The position numbers were made by a program, and so were the translations under genes. A DNA stretch of 64,000 nucleotides from Candidatus Melainabacteria bacterium (GTDB lineage Bacteria > Cyanobacteriota > Vampirovibrionia > Obscuribacterales > Obscuribacteraceae): assembly GCA_003153555.1 (NCBI GenBank), contig PLZS01000130.1:1-64000 (forward strand), in the 5' to 3' direction. Position 1 is the first letter of the stretch. The number at the start of each line of letters is the position of its first letter. Shown piece after piece: positions 53,316 to 62,083 of this stretch. The notes below the pieces were generated by a model. It made no database searches. It was not told the DNA's origin and saw only the letters and a list, made by a program, of their open reading frames with translations.

Positions 53316-54845
53316 ATGTTTCAGGTAATACTATGGGCGGTTCTAAACCTTTTTCTGTTAACAGGCGTCTTTATCAGTGGTCTTCTTTCTTGTTTTCTGA
53401 AAGATCGAGCTCGACTAGTCGCCGTCGACAGCTTGCTGATTTTATCAACGCTAATGATAGCGGCTTTCATGAGCGCAAGCTTTTTACCCAAAGAATTTAT
53501 CAAGGGCAAATCGGCCCAAGCATTCGCCACTGAACCCGTGCAACAATCAGATTTAGTGGTGAACGGGCTGAACGAAAGCAGCTACTTAGACGATCTGCCC
53601 GAACCTCTGCACTCATGGGTTTCATTCGAAGTCGGAATGGGGCTAAAGAAAGCGCTCGACGACGTCGAAAACAAAGTCAAAACACTTCTAGACAAATATC
53701 CAAACGAACCCGCACTCGCTTCAAGGCTAGCAATAATTCTGCATAGTGAAAACAAAAACGCGGAACCAGTCTTCGAAAAATACTATAAAGCGGGAGGCAA
53801 ACCAGATTCTTTGCTGGACTCATTGCGTGAGTTGTACAACAAACCAGAGTCGACCAACGAAAAGAAGTATATCTCAATTTTTCAGACGAAATTACCACAC
53901 GAGTGGTACCAACAAACTGCTCTAATCGATGTCTATAAAATCAGCGATGACACTGCATTGGAGGCTGCTTATGCTGATAGAAAAGTCAGTTCAATGCAGT
54001 GGCGAAACAAATATACGATTTATCTTGTGGTGCGAAATCTGTTTGCCCTCTTAGGAATATTTGCAATTGCTTGGTTCCTAAGAGCAAACAAAATACTAAG
54101 CCAACCAATTCCTTTAACCACAGAATTCCGAAGAATGTATGCCTGTCTAATCAGCGTGCTTTTCGCGCAAGTCATTGTCGCCGCATTTGCAGCAATCGCA
54201 CTTGGCTTGAGCAGTACAATTTCACATCGACCGATTGCTGCTGGAAGTTACAAATTCGTTATGACTGCTGCTTTAGTTGTTTCAGGCGTATGCTTCTCAT
54301 TCTTGATTGTTTATTTACTAATTTGTCGGCCACAATCAATTTCGATATGGCAAACCTTTGTACGCTCTGCGGAGAAATTGAAAGCTCGAGAAATAATGAT
54401 CATTTGCGCTGGCGGATTTTGTTCAATGTCTTGTCTCAGCCTGCTTGCACGTTACACGGTCAGACTTATTCCGGGGATAGGAGAAAGCACCAATTCGGCA
54501 ATGATCGAAATTCTCAACGCGTTCTTTTCTGGTAGCGCGTTTTCAATTTGCTGGTCGATCTTCCTCGCGTGCTTTGTGGCACCGTTGACCGAAGAACTCT
54601 TATTTCGAGGTCTGGTTTTCGGATGGCTTCGATACAAAACTGGAGTGGTGCCAGCGATTATCGGGAGTTCGATAAGTTTTTCACTCTATCATTTTGACCC
54701 GAACGGATTCTTGCAATACTTCGTAATGGGTGTTGTCTTTTCCAGTATCTATGAGCGAACACGCAATTTGTGGATATGTGCAGCAGTCCACGGACTCTGG
54801 AACTTCTGGGTGGTGGTCTCGGTTTGGTGGTTGACAGTACACTGA
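53316..54845 (+). CDS. CPBP-family intramembrane metalloprotease with N-terminal extension
   Basis: The start is ATG 53316; a TTG at 53283 is in frame. About 12 hydrophobic segments are spread over 509 residues. The C-terminal 150 residues hold the CPBP (Abi/CAAX) motifs: EELLFRG (EExxxR), SISFSLYHF (catalytic-site His), and HGLWNFW (HxxxN). These proteins cleave membrane substrates or process prenylated or bacteriocin-like peptides. Before it lies a soluble part (about residues 90-220) rich in Glu/Lys and TPR-like helices (LASRLAIILHSENKNAEPVFEKYY). The next gene is a Fic protein; no direct link is evident. Confidence 0.85.
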   Translation: MFQVILWAVLNLFLLTGVFISGLLSCFLKDRARLVAVDSLLILSTLMIAAFMSASFLPKEFIKGKSAQAFATEPVQQSDLVVNGLNESSYLDDLPEPLHSWVSFEVGMGLKKALDDVENKVKTLLDKYPNEPALASRLAIILHSENKNAEPVFEKYYKAGGKPDSLLDSLRELYNKPESTNEKKYISIFQTKLPHEWYQQTALIDVYKISDDTALEAAYADRKVSSMQWRNKYTIYLVVRNLFALLGIFAIAWFLRANKILSQPIPLTTEFRRMYACLISVLFAQVIVAAFAAIALGLSSTISHRPIAAGSYKFVMTAALVVSGVCFSFLIVYLLICRPQSISIWQTFVRSAEKLKAREIMIICAGGFCSMSCLSLLARYTVRLIPGIGESTNSAMIEILNAFFSGSAFSICWSIFLACFVAPLTEELLFRGLVFGWLRYKTGVVPAIIGSSISFSLYHFDPNGFLQYFVMGVVFSSIYERTRNLWICAAVHGLWNFWVVVSVWWLTVH

Positions 54846-54980
54846 TGGCAATCGGCGGCGTGGTTCGACAATCATTGAGTGCATCGATTGTCGAACTTTC
54901 GCCAGCACCTGAGCACCGGTTTGTCCGTCCGGAATTTACCACCGGTCTGGAAATCGCTGTGCCTAGCAGTGTTCCGCATA

Positions 54981-55052
54981 ATAAACTAATAACGGCACAA
55001 CACAATAAACTAATAATAGCCCGACATGATAAACTAATGTTAGCCCGACATT
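54981..55052 (+). promoter_or_regulatory. Three 24-bp direct repeats upstream of the Fic gene
   Basis: ATAAACTAAT occurs exactly at 54981, 55005 and 55029, a 24-bp period, and the second and third copies share TAGCCCGACAT. They lie 24-95 bases before ATG 55076, where an autorepressor of a toxin-antitoxin gene would be expected to bind. Confidence 0.65.
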
Positions 55053-55075
55053 CTAATCATATAAATTCAAAAATC

Positions 55076-56620
55076 ATGTCTACTCCATCCGAAAAACTTG
55101 CGCAATCACTAGAATCTCTTGAACAACTTCAAAGTCACGGGAAGGTTGCCATTCGTAGCGCAGATCTTTCAAGGGTGAATCGAGAACGACTACTCAAGAA
55201 TGGCTTCCTTCGAGAGATAATGAAAGGTTGGTATATCCCGACCAGACCGGACCAACCTGTTGGTGAAAGCACAGCTTGGTTCGCATCATTTTGGCAGTTC
55301 TGCTCAGACTATTTTAGCGATCGATTTGATGACGAGTGGTGTCTTTCGCCAGAACACTCCCTATGTTTGCAAGTCGGCAATCGGACGGTCCCGCGTCAAC
55401 TGATCGTACGTACACCTCGAGGAAAAAACAACAGCACCGTGCTGCCAAACGGAATATCTATTCTTGACGCCCAAATGTCTCTTCCTTCGAAAATGGTCGT
55501 AGAAAAAAAAGACGGATTGAACGTCTATTCATTGCCTGCCGCTTTGATATTTTCCTCGCCGACTCTCTTCCGTCGAAACCCAACGGATGCTCGTGCAGCC
55601 TTAGCAGCCATCGCAAACGTTGCAGATGTTTTGGATATTCTCTTGGACGGTGGACATACAGGAATCGCTGGACGCTTGGTTGGAGCCTTCCGAAATATCG
55701 GGAGAATTCGCTTGGCAGAAGACATTCAAAACACTATGACAGCGGCTGGCTACGATTGTCGCGAAGAAGACCCATTCGAATTTCCTACGCCAATTTCATT
55801 TTCAAAAAGAGCACGATCACCTTATATCAGCAGACTGAGGATGATGTGGAAAACAATGCGACAGCCGATATTGGAATGCTTTCCTCAATCTCCTGGCTTA
55901 CCGCACAACTCGAAAAGTTATATGTCTGAAGTGCAAAATGTGTACGTTACTGATGCATATCACTCTCTATCAATTGAAGGTTATCGGGTTAGCCGCGAAT
56001 TAATTGAAAGAGTTAGACTGGGCTCGTGGAAACCAGATGCTAGCGAAAATGATCGAGAACTTCACGATGCGTTGGCCGCCCGCGGTTACTGGCAATCATA
56101 CCAATCTGTCAGAGAAAGTCTGAAAAGAGTACTTTCTGGCGAAAACGCCGGAACAGTTTCGGACGAAAATCATGGTGACTGGTATCGCGAGCTATTCGCT
56201 CCTAGCGTGACTGCCGGTTTACTCAGACCTGCCGATCTTGCCGGTTATCGCTCAGACCAAGTCTTCATTCGTCATTCGAAACATGTGCCACCAAACAGAA
56301 CTGCCGTTCGAGACTTGATGCCGACACTTTTTGATTTATTGCGCGAAGAAGAAGAGGCCGCAGTTCGAGTTGTTCTTGGACACTTCGCCTTTGTGTACAT
56401 TCATCCTTACATGGATGGCAACGGTCGCATTGCACGCTTCCTTATGAATGTGATGCTTGCCTCGGGCGGCTACCCTTGGACAGTTATTCCTACAAGTCGC
56501 CGAGAGCAATACTTGAGCGCACTCGAAGAAGCAAGTGTGCACCAAAACATTTCGCCCTTTGCCGATCTACTCTCTACTCTCGTGAGCGAAACGATGGCGG
56601 GAAACCCTGAAGCCGAGTAA
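55076..56620 (+). CDS. Fic domain protein with AbiEi-like N-terminal antitoxin-type domain
   Basis: I use ATG 55076; the frame is open to 54770 but the stretch between reads through the 24-bp repeats. Residues 1-220 resemble AbiEi antitoxin-type winged helix proteins (HGKVAIRSADL, LLKNGFLREIMKGWYIP, then LPAALIFSS and ALAAIANVADVLDILLDGG). The Fic core has HPYMDGNGR with catalytic His 443. An inhibitory helix with SLSIEGYR (Glu 301) is located N-terminal, as in class II Fic proteins, where Glu blocks ATP. It AMPylates or otherwise modifies a target protein. Here toxin and a DNA-binding antitoxin-like module are on one chain. The fusion and target are inference. Confidence 0.85.
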   Translation: MSTPSEKLAQSLESLEQLQSHGKVAIRSADLSRVNRERLLKNGFLREIMKGWYIPTRPDQPVGESTAWFASFWQFCSDYFSDRFDDEWCLSPEHSLCLQVGNRTVPRQLIVRTPRGKNNSTVLPNGISILDAQMSLPSKMVVEKKDGLNVYSLPAALIFSSPTLFRRNPTDARAALAAIANVADVLDILLDGGHTGIAGRLVGAFRNIGRIRLAEDIQNTMTAAGYDCREEDPFEFPTPISFSKRARSPYISRLRMMWKTMRQPILECFPQSPGLPHNSKSYMSEVQNVYVTDAYHSLSIEGYRVSRELIERVRLGSWKPDASENDRELHDALAARGYWQSYQSVRESLKRVLSGENAGTVSDENHGDWYRELFAPSVTAGLLRPADLAGYRSDQVFIRHSKHVPPNRTAVRDLMPTLFDLLREEEEAAVRVVLGHFAFVYIHPYMDGNGRIARFLMNVMLASGGYPWTVIPTSRREQYLSALEEASVHQNISPFADLLSTLVSETMAGNPEAE

Positions 56621-56722
56621 TTGTTCATGTAGGGCTCCCGCTCGCATGGGGATTTCCACAATTGTGTTTAACTCCGCGTTCAGAAACAATATAGTGGATA
56701 TCAGATTCTAAAGTGAAAGCCT

Positions 56723-57230
56723 ATGTCGGTCGTAAAAATCTTGATCGGAATGAACATAGCTTGGTTCGTGGCCATAGTCTATCTCTTGTCGGCAATAGGG
56801 GGAGCGCTAACAAGCATTTTCCTCAATCCACTAGTGGTAAGCGCAGGCGCCTCAGGAGCTATATTCGGTGTATTTGGTGCGATGCTGGCGATTGTTTGGC
56901 GACGTCCGGAATTGTTTCCAAAAGGCTATTTGATTTTGCACGGCAAAATAGTACTTTGCCTCATTCTCTACAGCATCGCGTTTAGCTTTATTGACAAGAA
57001 TGCAGATAACGCCGCACATTTTGGAGGCTTTGCTATTAAACAAGCTGGCTGAGGCGAAGAAAGATTTAGATCATGCCATATCAATTAAATCAACCGATGG
57101 TGCATTTTAATATCACCGCGCCATATCACGCAGTCGAGCCGGGCTGGAAGCAAAAGATGACATCGCAGCCGCGAAAAAACTGGGTTACGATCCTGAAATG
57201 TGGGAACCCAGAATCAGCGTCGTGAATTGA
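56723..57230 (+). pseudogene. Degraded rhomboid protease-TPR gene
   Basis: The first frame (56723-57052) keeps rhomboid signatures, GASGAIFGVFGAML with the catalytic Ser and NAAHFGG with His, but TM1 is fused directly to the GALTS...LNP segment, so the region with TM2 and its HxxxNM loop is missing. After AAHFGG the frame shifts; the other frame continues as NKLAEAKKDLDHAISIKSTDGAF, then TAA at 57108-57110, then YHRAISRSRAGLEAK...LGYDPEMWEPR to the stop at 57228. That is a TPR tail with one nonsense codon. Two frame events and a deletion make it non-functional. Confidence 0.75.
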
Positions 57231-57312
57231 TAATCTTGTCAACACAGAATTCAATAGTCTCCGAGCCGCTGGTGATACGGTACAATCACACTTCCAACAA
57301 CTTGGTGCGTAC

Positions 57313-57616
57313 TTGCACAGAAATAGATTCTTCAGCTTAACTGTCTTCGGCGTAATGTTATTATTCCGGGCGTCCGTTGCGTATGGCGCTGTCAAATCTG
57401 GATACTATCCACCTGAACACCGACAAAATTCGGGCGTCGATCCAGATTCAGAACGCCAGCTACTATGGATACGGATGCTTTTACCCCACAAACGGACTGG
57501 TGAAAGCTGGTTTTTGGGTGTTTAAAGACACAGCGATGTCGGATGTGGTAAAGGAAATGAATCAGCCAATCACGCAAACAAAATCCAATGCCACCAAGTC
57601 CGGTGACAGTAAATAG
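57313..57616 (+). pseudogene. Possible secreted protein with frame shift
   Basis: One frame (TTG 57313) reads a signal-peptide-like start (FFSLTVFGVMLLFRASVAYGA), but continues poorly. The next frame (ATG 57383) continues SYYGYGCFYPTNGLVKAGFW and SDVVKEMNQP, a protein-like sequence that lacks a signal. Together they look like one gene with a one-base shift near 57420. The region is next to another decayed gene, so decay is likely, but the call rests on composition only. Confidence 0.35.
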
Positions 57617-57654
57617 TGACCTATCAATGTAAGTCCAATAAATGGAGCACAGTA

Positions 57655-58047
57655 ATGACTCTCAATGCAGAAGACAAAATTGCCATACAAGAACTTTCGG
57701 TTGCATATGCAAATGCGATGGATGCTGGCGATATTGCGGGATGGTTGGAGACTTGGGCCGACGATGGCGTATGGGAAGGGGGTGCCGGACGATATGAAGG
57801 CAAGGAAAGGTTGGCGCAGGTACTGCCTGATTTAGGCAATCGCATAATCGGTAAGCGACACATCATGAGCAACTTCGTGATCAAACGTGACGGCAGGGGG
57901 GCAAGGCAAACTTGTTATTTACTTATTGTCGATTGCTCGAAAAACAATTTGCCTACGAGCGCAGTTTACTCTGACGTACTCAGGAAGAAAAATGGGCAAT
58001 GGCTTTTTGTTCACCGCAAGGTGCAAATTGACCAAGCCCCAACCTGA
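57655..58047 (+). CDS. SnoaL-like (NTF2 fold) protein
   Basis: ATG 57655 is preceded by GGAG. The 130-residue domain has the SnoaL_4 pattern: an N-terminal helix IAIQELSVAYANAMDAGDIAGW, then TWADDGVWEGGAGRYEGKE, RHIMSNFVI and a last strand GQWLFVHRKVQID. Such folds include aromatic-ring hydroxylase small subunits, dehydratases and ketosteroid-isomerase-like enzymes. The Asp in TWADDG and the His in RHIMSN are typical catalytic positions. Cytoplasmic; substrate unknown. It lies downstream of decayed genes and is convergent with the TPR gene 58053. Confidence 0.85.
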   Translation: MTLNAEDKIAIQELSVAYANAMDAGDIAGWLETWADDGVWEGGAGRYEGKERLAQVLPDLGNRIIGKRHIMSNFVIKRDGRGARQTCYLLIVDCSKNNLPTSAVYSDVLRKKNGQWLFVHRKVQIDQAPT

Positions 58048-58052
58048 GCATT

Positions 58053-59132
58053 TTAACCGCGCTCTTTTAGTCTCTTCTCAAACTTACTAAGTTTGTCGCG
58101 TCGCCCACTAGTCGGTTCTTTGGCTACCACAAGTTTCATGTCAGCTACAGCTTTGTCGTACTCATTGAGCTGCGCATAAACGTTTGCGCGCAATTCGTAG
58201 ATCCATGGATATGGTGTCGTGGAAATCCGTTGCGTGTACGAATCAATCGCGGCATGCAAATCTTTCGCTGATTTAGACGGCTCGTTTTTCTTGACCCAAA
58301 GTTCTGCACGGGCGATGTAATAGACTTCTCTATCAAGCGGCGAGGGAGGCTTCATATCAATGATAGTTGTGTAGTCATCGATCGCCTTGTTTAATTCACC
58401 CTGCTTTGCACGAAGCTCTGCTCGATCCCCATAGAGCGAAGCAACGTTCGCAAAATCCCTAAGTGACTTCCGCGGCATCAGTTCAATGGCACTCGTATAA
58501 TCGGCAATCGCTTCATTTGCTTTCCCTAATTCTGCGAGTCCTCTCGCGCGCAAATTGTAGAAAGGAAGTATTGAATAAGCCTCTTTAACGTGCTGGAGTT
58601 TCAACGCCTCTAATGCACGCGAACCAGCATCTACCGCTAATTGATATTGCGGCAACCAATCGGCTTTGTCCTGAGGGTAATGCATCTTCAAATGAGAAGC
58701 GACTGCCAGATAACTAGAGGCAAGAGATTGCATTGCAGTTACATCATTCGCATTCTTTTCTAACGCGCGCAAAGATGAATCCACGCCTTGTTGATCCATC
58801 CATGGCGCGGCGCGTCCGCTTAGATGCCACTCCGGTTCCAGAGTCGGATCTAATTCGCCGGCATGAGCAATGTCTTGAAGAGCAAGCAAGTGGTGCCCGA
58901 GAGCGTCATGAACCAGTGAGCGTTCCTTAAAAGCCAGACCGTATTTTGGGTTTGCGGCGATCGCTTCATCCAGACACTTAAGAGACTCCTGCCACTGCTT
59001 CCTATCGGCCAGTGCTTTGCCCTTCTCATAGGCAGAATTAGCCACATCACTGGCGTTGGCGAGCGGTATTCCGACGCATAGAATAGCGATTACAAGCAAC
59101 GTGAAGGTTCGGGAATTTACGCTTTTCATCAT
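58053..59132 (-). CDS. Secreted TPR protein (359 residues)
   Basis: The start is ATG 59132 (ATGATG); the frame extends to 59180. Residues 1-26 are a signal peptide ending LANA-S. The mature part has about six TPR units in two blocks: YEKGKALADRKQWQESLKC, YGLAFKERSLVHDALGHHL, then NLRARGLAELGKANEAIADY, LYGDRAELRAKQGELNKAID and YELRANVYAQLNEYDKAVADM. A Trp-rich linker (WHLSGRAAPWM) separates them. It should be exported and bind protein partners. It shares its design with the larger TPR proteins of this window. No enzyme domain. It ends six bases from the convergent SnoaL stop. Confidence 0.85.
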   Translation of the reverse strand: MMKSVNSRTFTLLVIAILCVGIPLANASDVANSAYEKGKALADRKQWQESLKCLDEAIAANPKYGLAFKERSLVHDALGHHLLALQDIAHAGELDPTLEPEWHLSGRAAPWMDQQGVDSSLRALEKNANDVTAMQSLASSYLAVASHLKMHYPQDKADWLPQYQLAVDAGSRALEALKLQHVKEAYSILPFYNLRARGLAELGKANEAIADYTSAIELMPRKSLRDFANVASLYGDRAELRAKQGELNKAIDDYTTIIDMKPPSPLDREVYYIARAELWVKKNEPSKSAKDLHAAIDSYTQRISTTPYPWIYELRANVYAQLNEYDKAVADMKLVVAKEPTSGRRDKLSKFEKRLKERG

Positions 59133-59186
59133 AGTGCCATTATCTCTGGTGATTGACCGGGGTTCGAAGATTTCGCGCAAAGAAGT

Positions 59187-59309
59187 ATGAAAGGTGACAT
59201 CAACCGCGATACCATCACAGCGTACGCAGAGACTATCGGACTGGAAGGTGTAGCCATTGTTTCTATTGACGAGGATTGGTCTGCTTTGCGTTTGAAAATC
59301 ACGTCATGA
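59187..59309 (+). CDS. Possible 40-residue ORF or gene remnant
   Basis: ATG 59187 opens a short frame that reads like ordinary protein (RDTITAYAETIGLEGVAIVS, then DEDWSALRLKITS). A weak GAAG lies close upstream. It sits between two divergent-looking minus genes and may be the tail of a lost gene rather than a small protein. Confidence 0.25.
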   Translation: MKGDINRDTITAYAETIGLEGVAIVSIDEDWSALRLKITS

Positions 59310-59318
59310 AATTGATTG

Positions 59319-59672
59319 TCAGTACTGTAGCTTTTGCAAAGTATCATTCAAGGCTTTGTTTACCTGAATGATCTCATCGGAGACGGCATGTTGCTTTTCC
59401 GTAAGCATGTCGATGTCGCGCGTGAGTTCTTGGTCGTTGCGCTGCAATTCGTCCAACGCTTTTTCAAGCTGGTCTCTTGTCGTTTCAAGACCCTCTCGCT
59501 CGTGATCCATCTTGAACTGTACATCATCAGCATGGTTAAGTTGATGTTCAGTATCGTTCAAGTCCTGCTGATCATGCCAATCTTGGTCCCCATCGTAGCC
59601 CAGGCATGGATGACTTCCAAGTGCAAGCTCAAGAAGGATCAATACAATTATCGTGCCTAACTTCCGAGTCAT
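59319..59672 (-). CDS. Small secreted coiled-coil protein
   Basis: The 117-residue protein has a signal peptide (LGTIIVLILLELALGSHPCLG) and then a continuous alpha-helical, highly charged region (DQLEKALDELQRNDQELTRDI) with heptad-like Leu spacing, consistent with a coiled coil. The start of the mature part is rich in Asp, His and Gln. One Cys lies at the signal end (HPCLGY) but this is not a standard lipobox. No family recognised. It forms a minus-strand group with the next secreted protein. Confidence 0.65.
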   Translation of the reverse strand: MTRKLGTIIVLILLELALGSHPCLGYDGDQDWHDQQDLNDTEHQLNHADDVQFKMDHEREGLETTRDQLEKALDELQRNDQELTRDIDMLTEKQHAVSDEIIQVNKALNDTLQKLQY

Positions 59673-59697
59673 TTGCTTTCAGTAAAGTCGATGTCCG

Positions 59698-60300
59698 TCA
59701 TTTGCTATCAGTAAAGTCGATGTTCACGGGATCGTCTGGATAGTGTTTTTTCTTTAACAGATTTGTGCTTGGCACCGTTTTTGCCACGGTCGAAAAGGTC
59801 ACGTCGTTAATCCACACCGTTCCCGGTCCATGCAAGCTAAAACCAAAGGCAATCTCTCTGGTATCAGGAGTAACATCCAGCACCACGCTGTATTTTGTCC
59901 ACTCTGTGGTGCCTTTGATTGGGCGGTTTTCCATGTTGTCGAAGCCCACCATGTCATTAGTGGGTGAACCCAACCTCACCCATAGACCAGCCATGTCTGT
60001 CACATCTTTTGTTTTCACCCACCCGGAGACTTGTATCCTTTGGTCGATGAACTTATCCGGCGAAAGGTACTGAAGTACGATCGCATCACCGGGAATAGTT
60101 GAAGATAGCGACCGCAAATAGGCACTCGGTTTGCCATCTCGGACGGTGTCACGATCAACTCCGCACTCATATTTTTCAGCCCGGCTTCCATGCAATTTCC
60201 AGCCATAAGGTATCCCCGGCTTCATCTGAGCATAAGCGGCAGTGGTGCTGATCGCGATCATCATCGCAATCAACAAAATTCTACGGGCAACATACATCAT
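59698..60300 (-). CDS. Secreted jelly-roll-like protein
   Basis: The start is ATG 60300 behind GGAAGG; an ATG at 60324 is also in frame. A signal peptide (LLIAMMIAISTTAAYA) precedes a beta-rich domain of about 170 residues: YLRSLSSTIPGDAIVLQYL, QVSGWVKTKDVTDMAGLWVRLG, FDNMENRPIKGTTEWTKYSVVLDV, AFGFSLHGPGTVWINDVTFSTV. The pattern (GWVKT...LWVR...FDNM...GT..W..Y.VVLDV...GxGxVWxDDV) resembles carbohydrate-binding or effector-binding domains that follow AraC regulators in actinobacteria. No catalytic residues are apparent. It may bind sugar or aromatic ligands outside the cell. Confidence 0.75.
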   Translation of the reverse strand: MMYVARRILLIAMMIAISTTAAYAQMKPGIPYGWKLHGSRAEKYECGVDRDTVRDGKPSAYLRSLSSTIPGDAIVLQYLSPDKFIDQRIQVSGWVKTKDVTDMAGLWVRLGSPTNDMVGFDNMENRPIKGTTEWTKYSVVLDVTPDTREIAFGFSLHGPGTVWINDVTFSTVAKTVPSTNLLKKKHYPDDPVNIDFTDSK

Positions 60301-60392
60301 TTGAAACCTTCCAAAAGCATACATCTAAGTACCTTTCAAATTTTAACAAATATCTTTCAAACTCGAAGAAGGGACGCCGCACTGAATCTCTA

Positions 60393-61022
60393 TCAGTTTA
60401 GAAACGGATTTCCTTTGCGCTCTGACCAAATATCCGTATCAGGCCCGTGACCTGGCACAACTTTAGTACTGTCATCCAAAGTCATAAGTCGATTAGAAAT
60501 CGATTTGATGATGTCGTCAAACGATCCGCCCCAGAGATCAGTCCGTCCGATTGAGTGTTGAAAAAGTGTGTCGCCCGAAAACAGAACACTATCTTTTCCC
60601 TGCAAACAGAAACAAGTGCTGCCTGGAGTGTGACCGGGAGTATGGATTACCGAAGCGCTGATGTTACCAACTTTCACTTGCTCTTCGTCTTCAAGATAAT
60701 GATCGACAGGAAGAGGCTCAGTGGCGGTGAATCCAAACAATTTAACTTGCTGTTGCAGATTGTCATACAACCACTGGTCACCTTTGTTGATGCAAATCTT
60801 GGCGCCGGTTGCTTCTTTCACTGCACGCGAGCCCATGATGTGATCAAAATGAGCATGCGTGTGCAACAGATATTTGATCGTCAGCTTATGTTCCTTAGCG
60901 TACTCAAGAATCTTTTCGGGATCGCCGCCTGGATCGATAACAGCAGCCTCGCCGGTTTCCGGGCAAGAGATGATTGAGCAGTTGCACTGCAGTTTACCAA
61001 CAGGAAAACTTTCAATGATCAT
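60393..61022 (-). CDS. MBL-fold metallo-hydrolase (glyoxalase II-like)
   Basis: This 209-residue protein carries HTHAHFDH (zinc motif), HTPGHTPGS, SGDTLF and PGHGPDT, the standard order of the metallo-beta-lactamase superfamily. The length and the HSIGRTDLWGG segment match the YcbL/GloB-like group, which hydrolyse thioesters such as S-lactoylglutathione or related substrates. There is no C-terminal domain of true glyoxalase II, so the substrate may differ. It starts at ATG 61022, three bases after the prs stop, and is likely co-transcribed with it. Cytoplasmic, binuclear zinc or iron/zinc. Confidence 0.93.
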   Translation of the reverse strand: MIIESFPVGKLQCNCSIISCPETGEAAVIDPGGDPEKILEYAKEHKLTIKYLLHTHAHFDHIMGSRAVKEATGAKICINKGDQWLYDNLQQQVKLFGFTATEPLPVDHYLEDEEQVKVGNISASVIHTPGHTPGSTCFCLQGKDSVLFSGDTLFQHSIGRTDLWGGSFDDIIKSISNRLMTLDDSTKVVPGHGPDTDIWSERKGNPFLN

Positions 61023-61025
61023 GGA

Positions 61026-62009
61026 TTAAAGGAACAACTCGCTAACAGACGTGTCGTCATGAATACGTGCGATCGCTTCTCCAAGCAATTTGGCGACGCT
61101 CAGCATGACTATCTTTTTGGAGATCTTCTTTGGATCGTGTGGAATCGAATTGGTGACAATCAACTTTTCGATAGGCGATTCGTCGATCCGCTTATTTGCT
61201 GGTCCGGAAAGAACTGCGTGAGTTGCGCATGCATAGATAGCTCTAGCACCTTCTTTCTTCAGCAACTCAGCACCCTTGACCAAAGTGCCGGCAGTATCCA
61301 CCATGTCATCAACCATGAGTACAACTTTGTTCTTCACGTCACCGACAACGCTGTAGACTTCAGCTACATTGTGGGCGCTGCGGCGTTTGTCGATGATTGC
61401 GATCGGAGCGTCATCAAGCTTTTTGGCGAAAGCACGTGCTCTTGAAACTCCACCGACGTCAGGGCTGACTAGCACGAGGTCTGTTTGGTTGAGCGAACGC
61501 ACGTATTCAAGCAAGACTGGACTTGCATATAAGTGATCTACGAGAATATTGAAGAAGCCCATAATTTGCGGTGCATGCAAGTCCAGCGTGACGACTCTTT
61601 GGGCACCAGCAGTGGTTAAAAGATCGGCAATCAGCTTCGCGGTAATCGCTTCTCTACCAGCCGCTTTTCTATCTTGCCTGCCATAACCGTAATAGGGCAT
61701 TACCACGGTTATTCGTCCAGCAGAGGCTCTTTTCAAAGCATCTAAGAGGATAAGCAATTCCATCAAATTTTCGTTGACTGGTGTGCAGGTCGGTTGCACG
61801 ACAAAGCAATCTTGCCCTCGCACGCTCTCTTGCACTTGCACGTAAATCTCACCGTCGGAGAATGGTGCAATTTTCACCGGCGCCACGTGCAGTTCCAGAT
61901 AATCAGCGACTTCTTTGGCAAGTTCTGGATTAGACGTACCGGACAAGATCAACAAGTTGGTCTTTCCGCCCGAAAGTACTTTTGGCCTAACTGGCATCTC
62001 AGCTACCAA
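61026..62009 (-). CDS. prs: Ribose-phosphate pyrophosphokinase
   Basis: The start is TTG 62009 with AGGGGGA seven bases upstream; ATG 61997 lacks a ribosome site. The sequence has the Prs hallmarks: SGTSNPELAKEVADYL, FSDGEIYVQVQESVRG, MPYYGYGRQDRK, DLHAPQIMGFF, DKRR, and the PRPP loop VDDMVDTAGTL. It makes PRPP from ribose-5-phosphate and ATP for purines, pyrimidines, His, Trp and NAD. About 327 residues is normal for class I. It is followed by the MBL gene and preceded by the PLP enzyme on the same strand. Confidence 0.97.
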   Translation of the reverse strand: MVAEMPVRPKVLSGGKTNLLILSGTSNPELAKEVADYLELHVAPVKIAPFSDGEIYVQVQESVRGQDCFVVQPTCTPVNENLMELLILLDALKRASAGRITVVMPYYGYGRQDRKAAGREAITAKLIADLLTTAGAQRVVTLDLHAPQIMGFFNILVDHLYASPVLLEYVRSLNQTDLVLVSPDVGGVSRARAFAKKLDDAPIAIIDKRRSAHNVAEVYSVVGDVKNKVVLMVDDMVDTAGTLVKGAELLKKEGARAIYACATHAVLSGPANKRIDESPIEKLIVTNSIPHDPKKISKKIVMLSVAKLLGEAIARIHDDTSVSELFL

Positions 62010-62083
62010 GAGCTTTCCCCCTACAGTGATGTACGACTATTGTAAAGAAGAACAAGCCGAGCTTAAAGCCAATGAGCAAATCT

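Noticed and set aside
54770-55075. Longer Fic start at 54770
   Set aside because: It would translate the 24-bp direct repeats and the 3' end of the CPBP gene; the ATG 55076 start fits the AbiEi-like fold.
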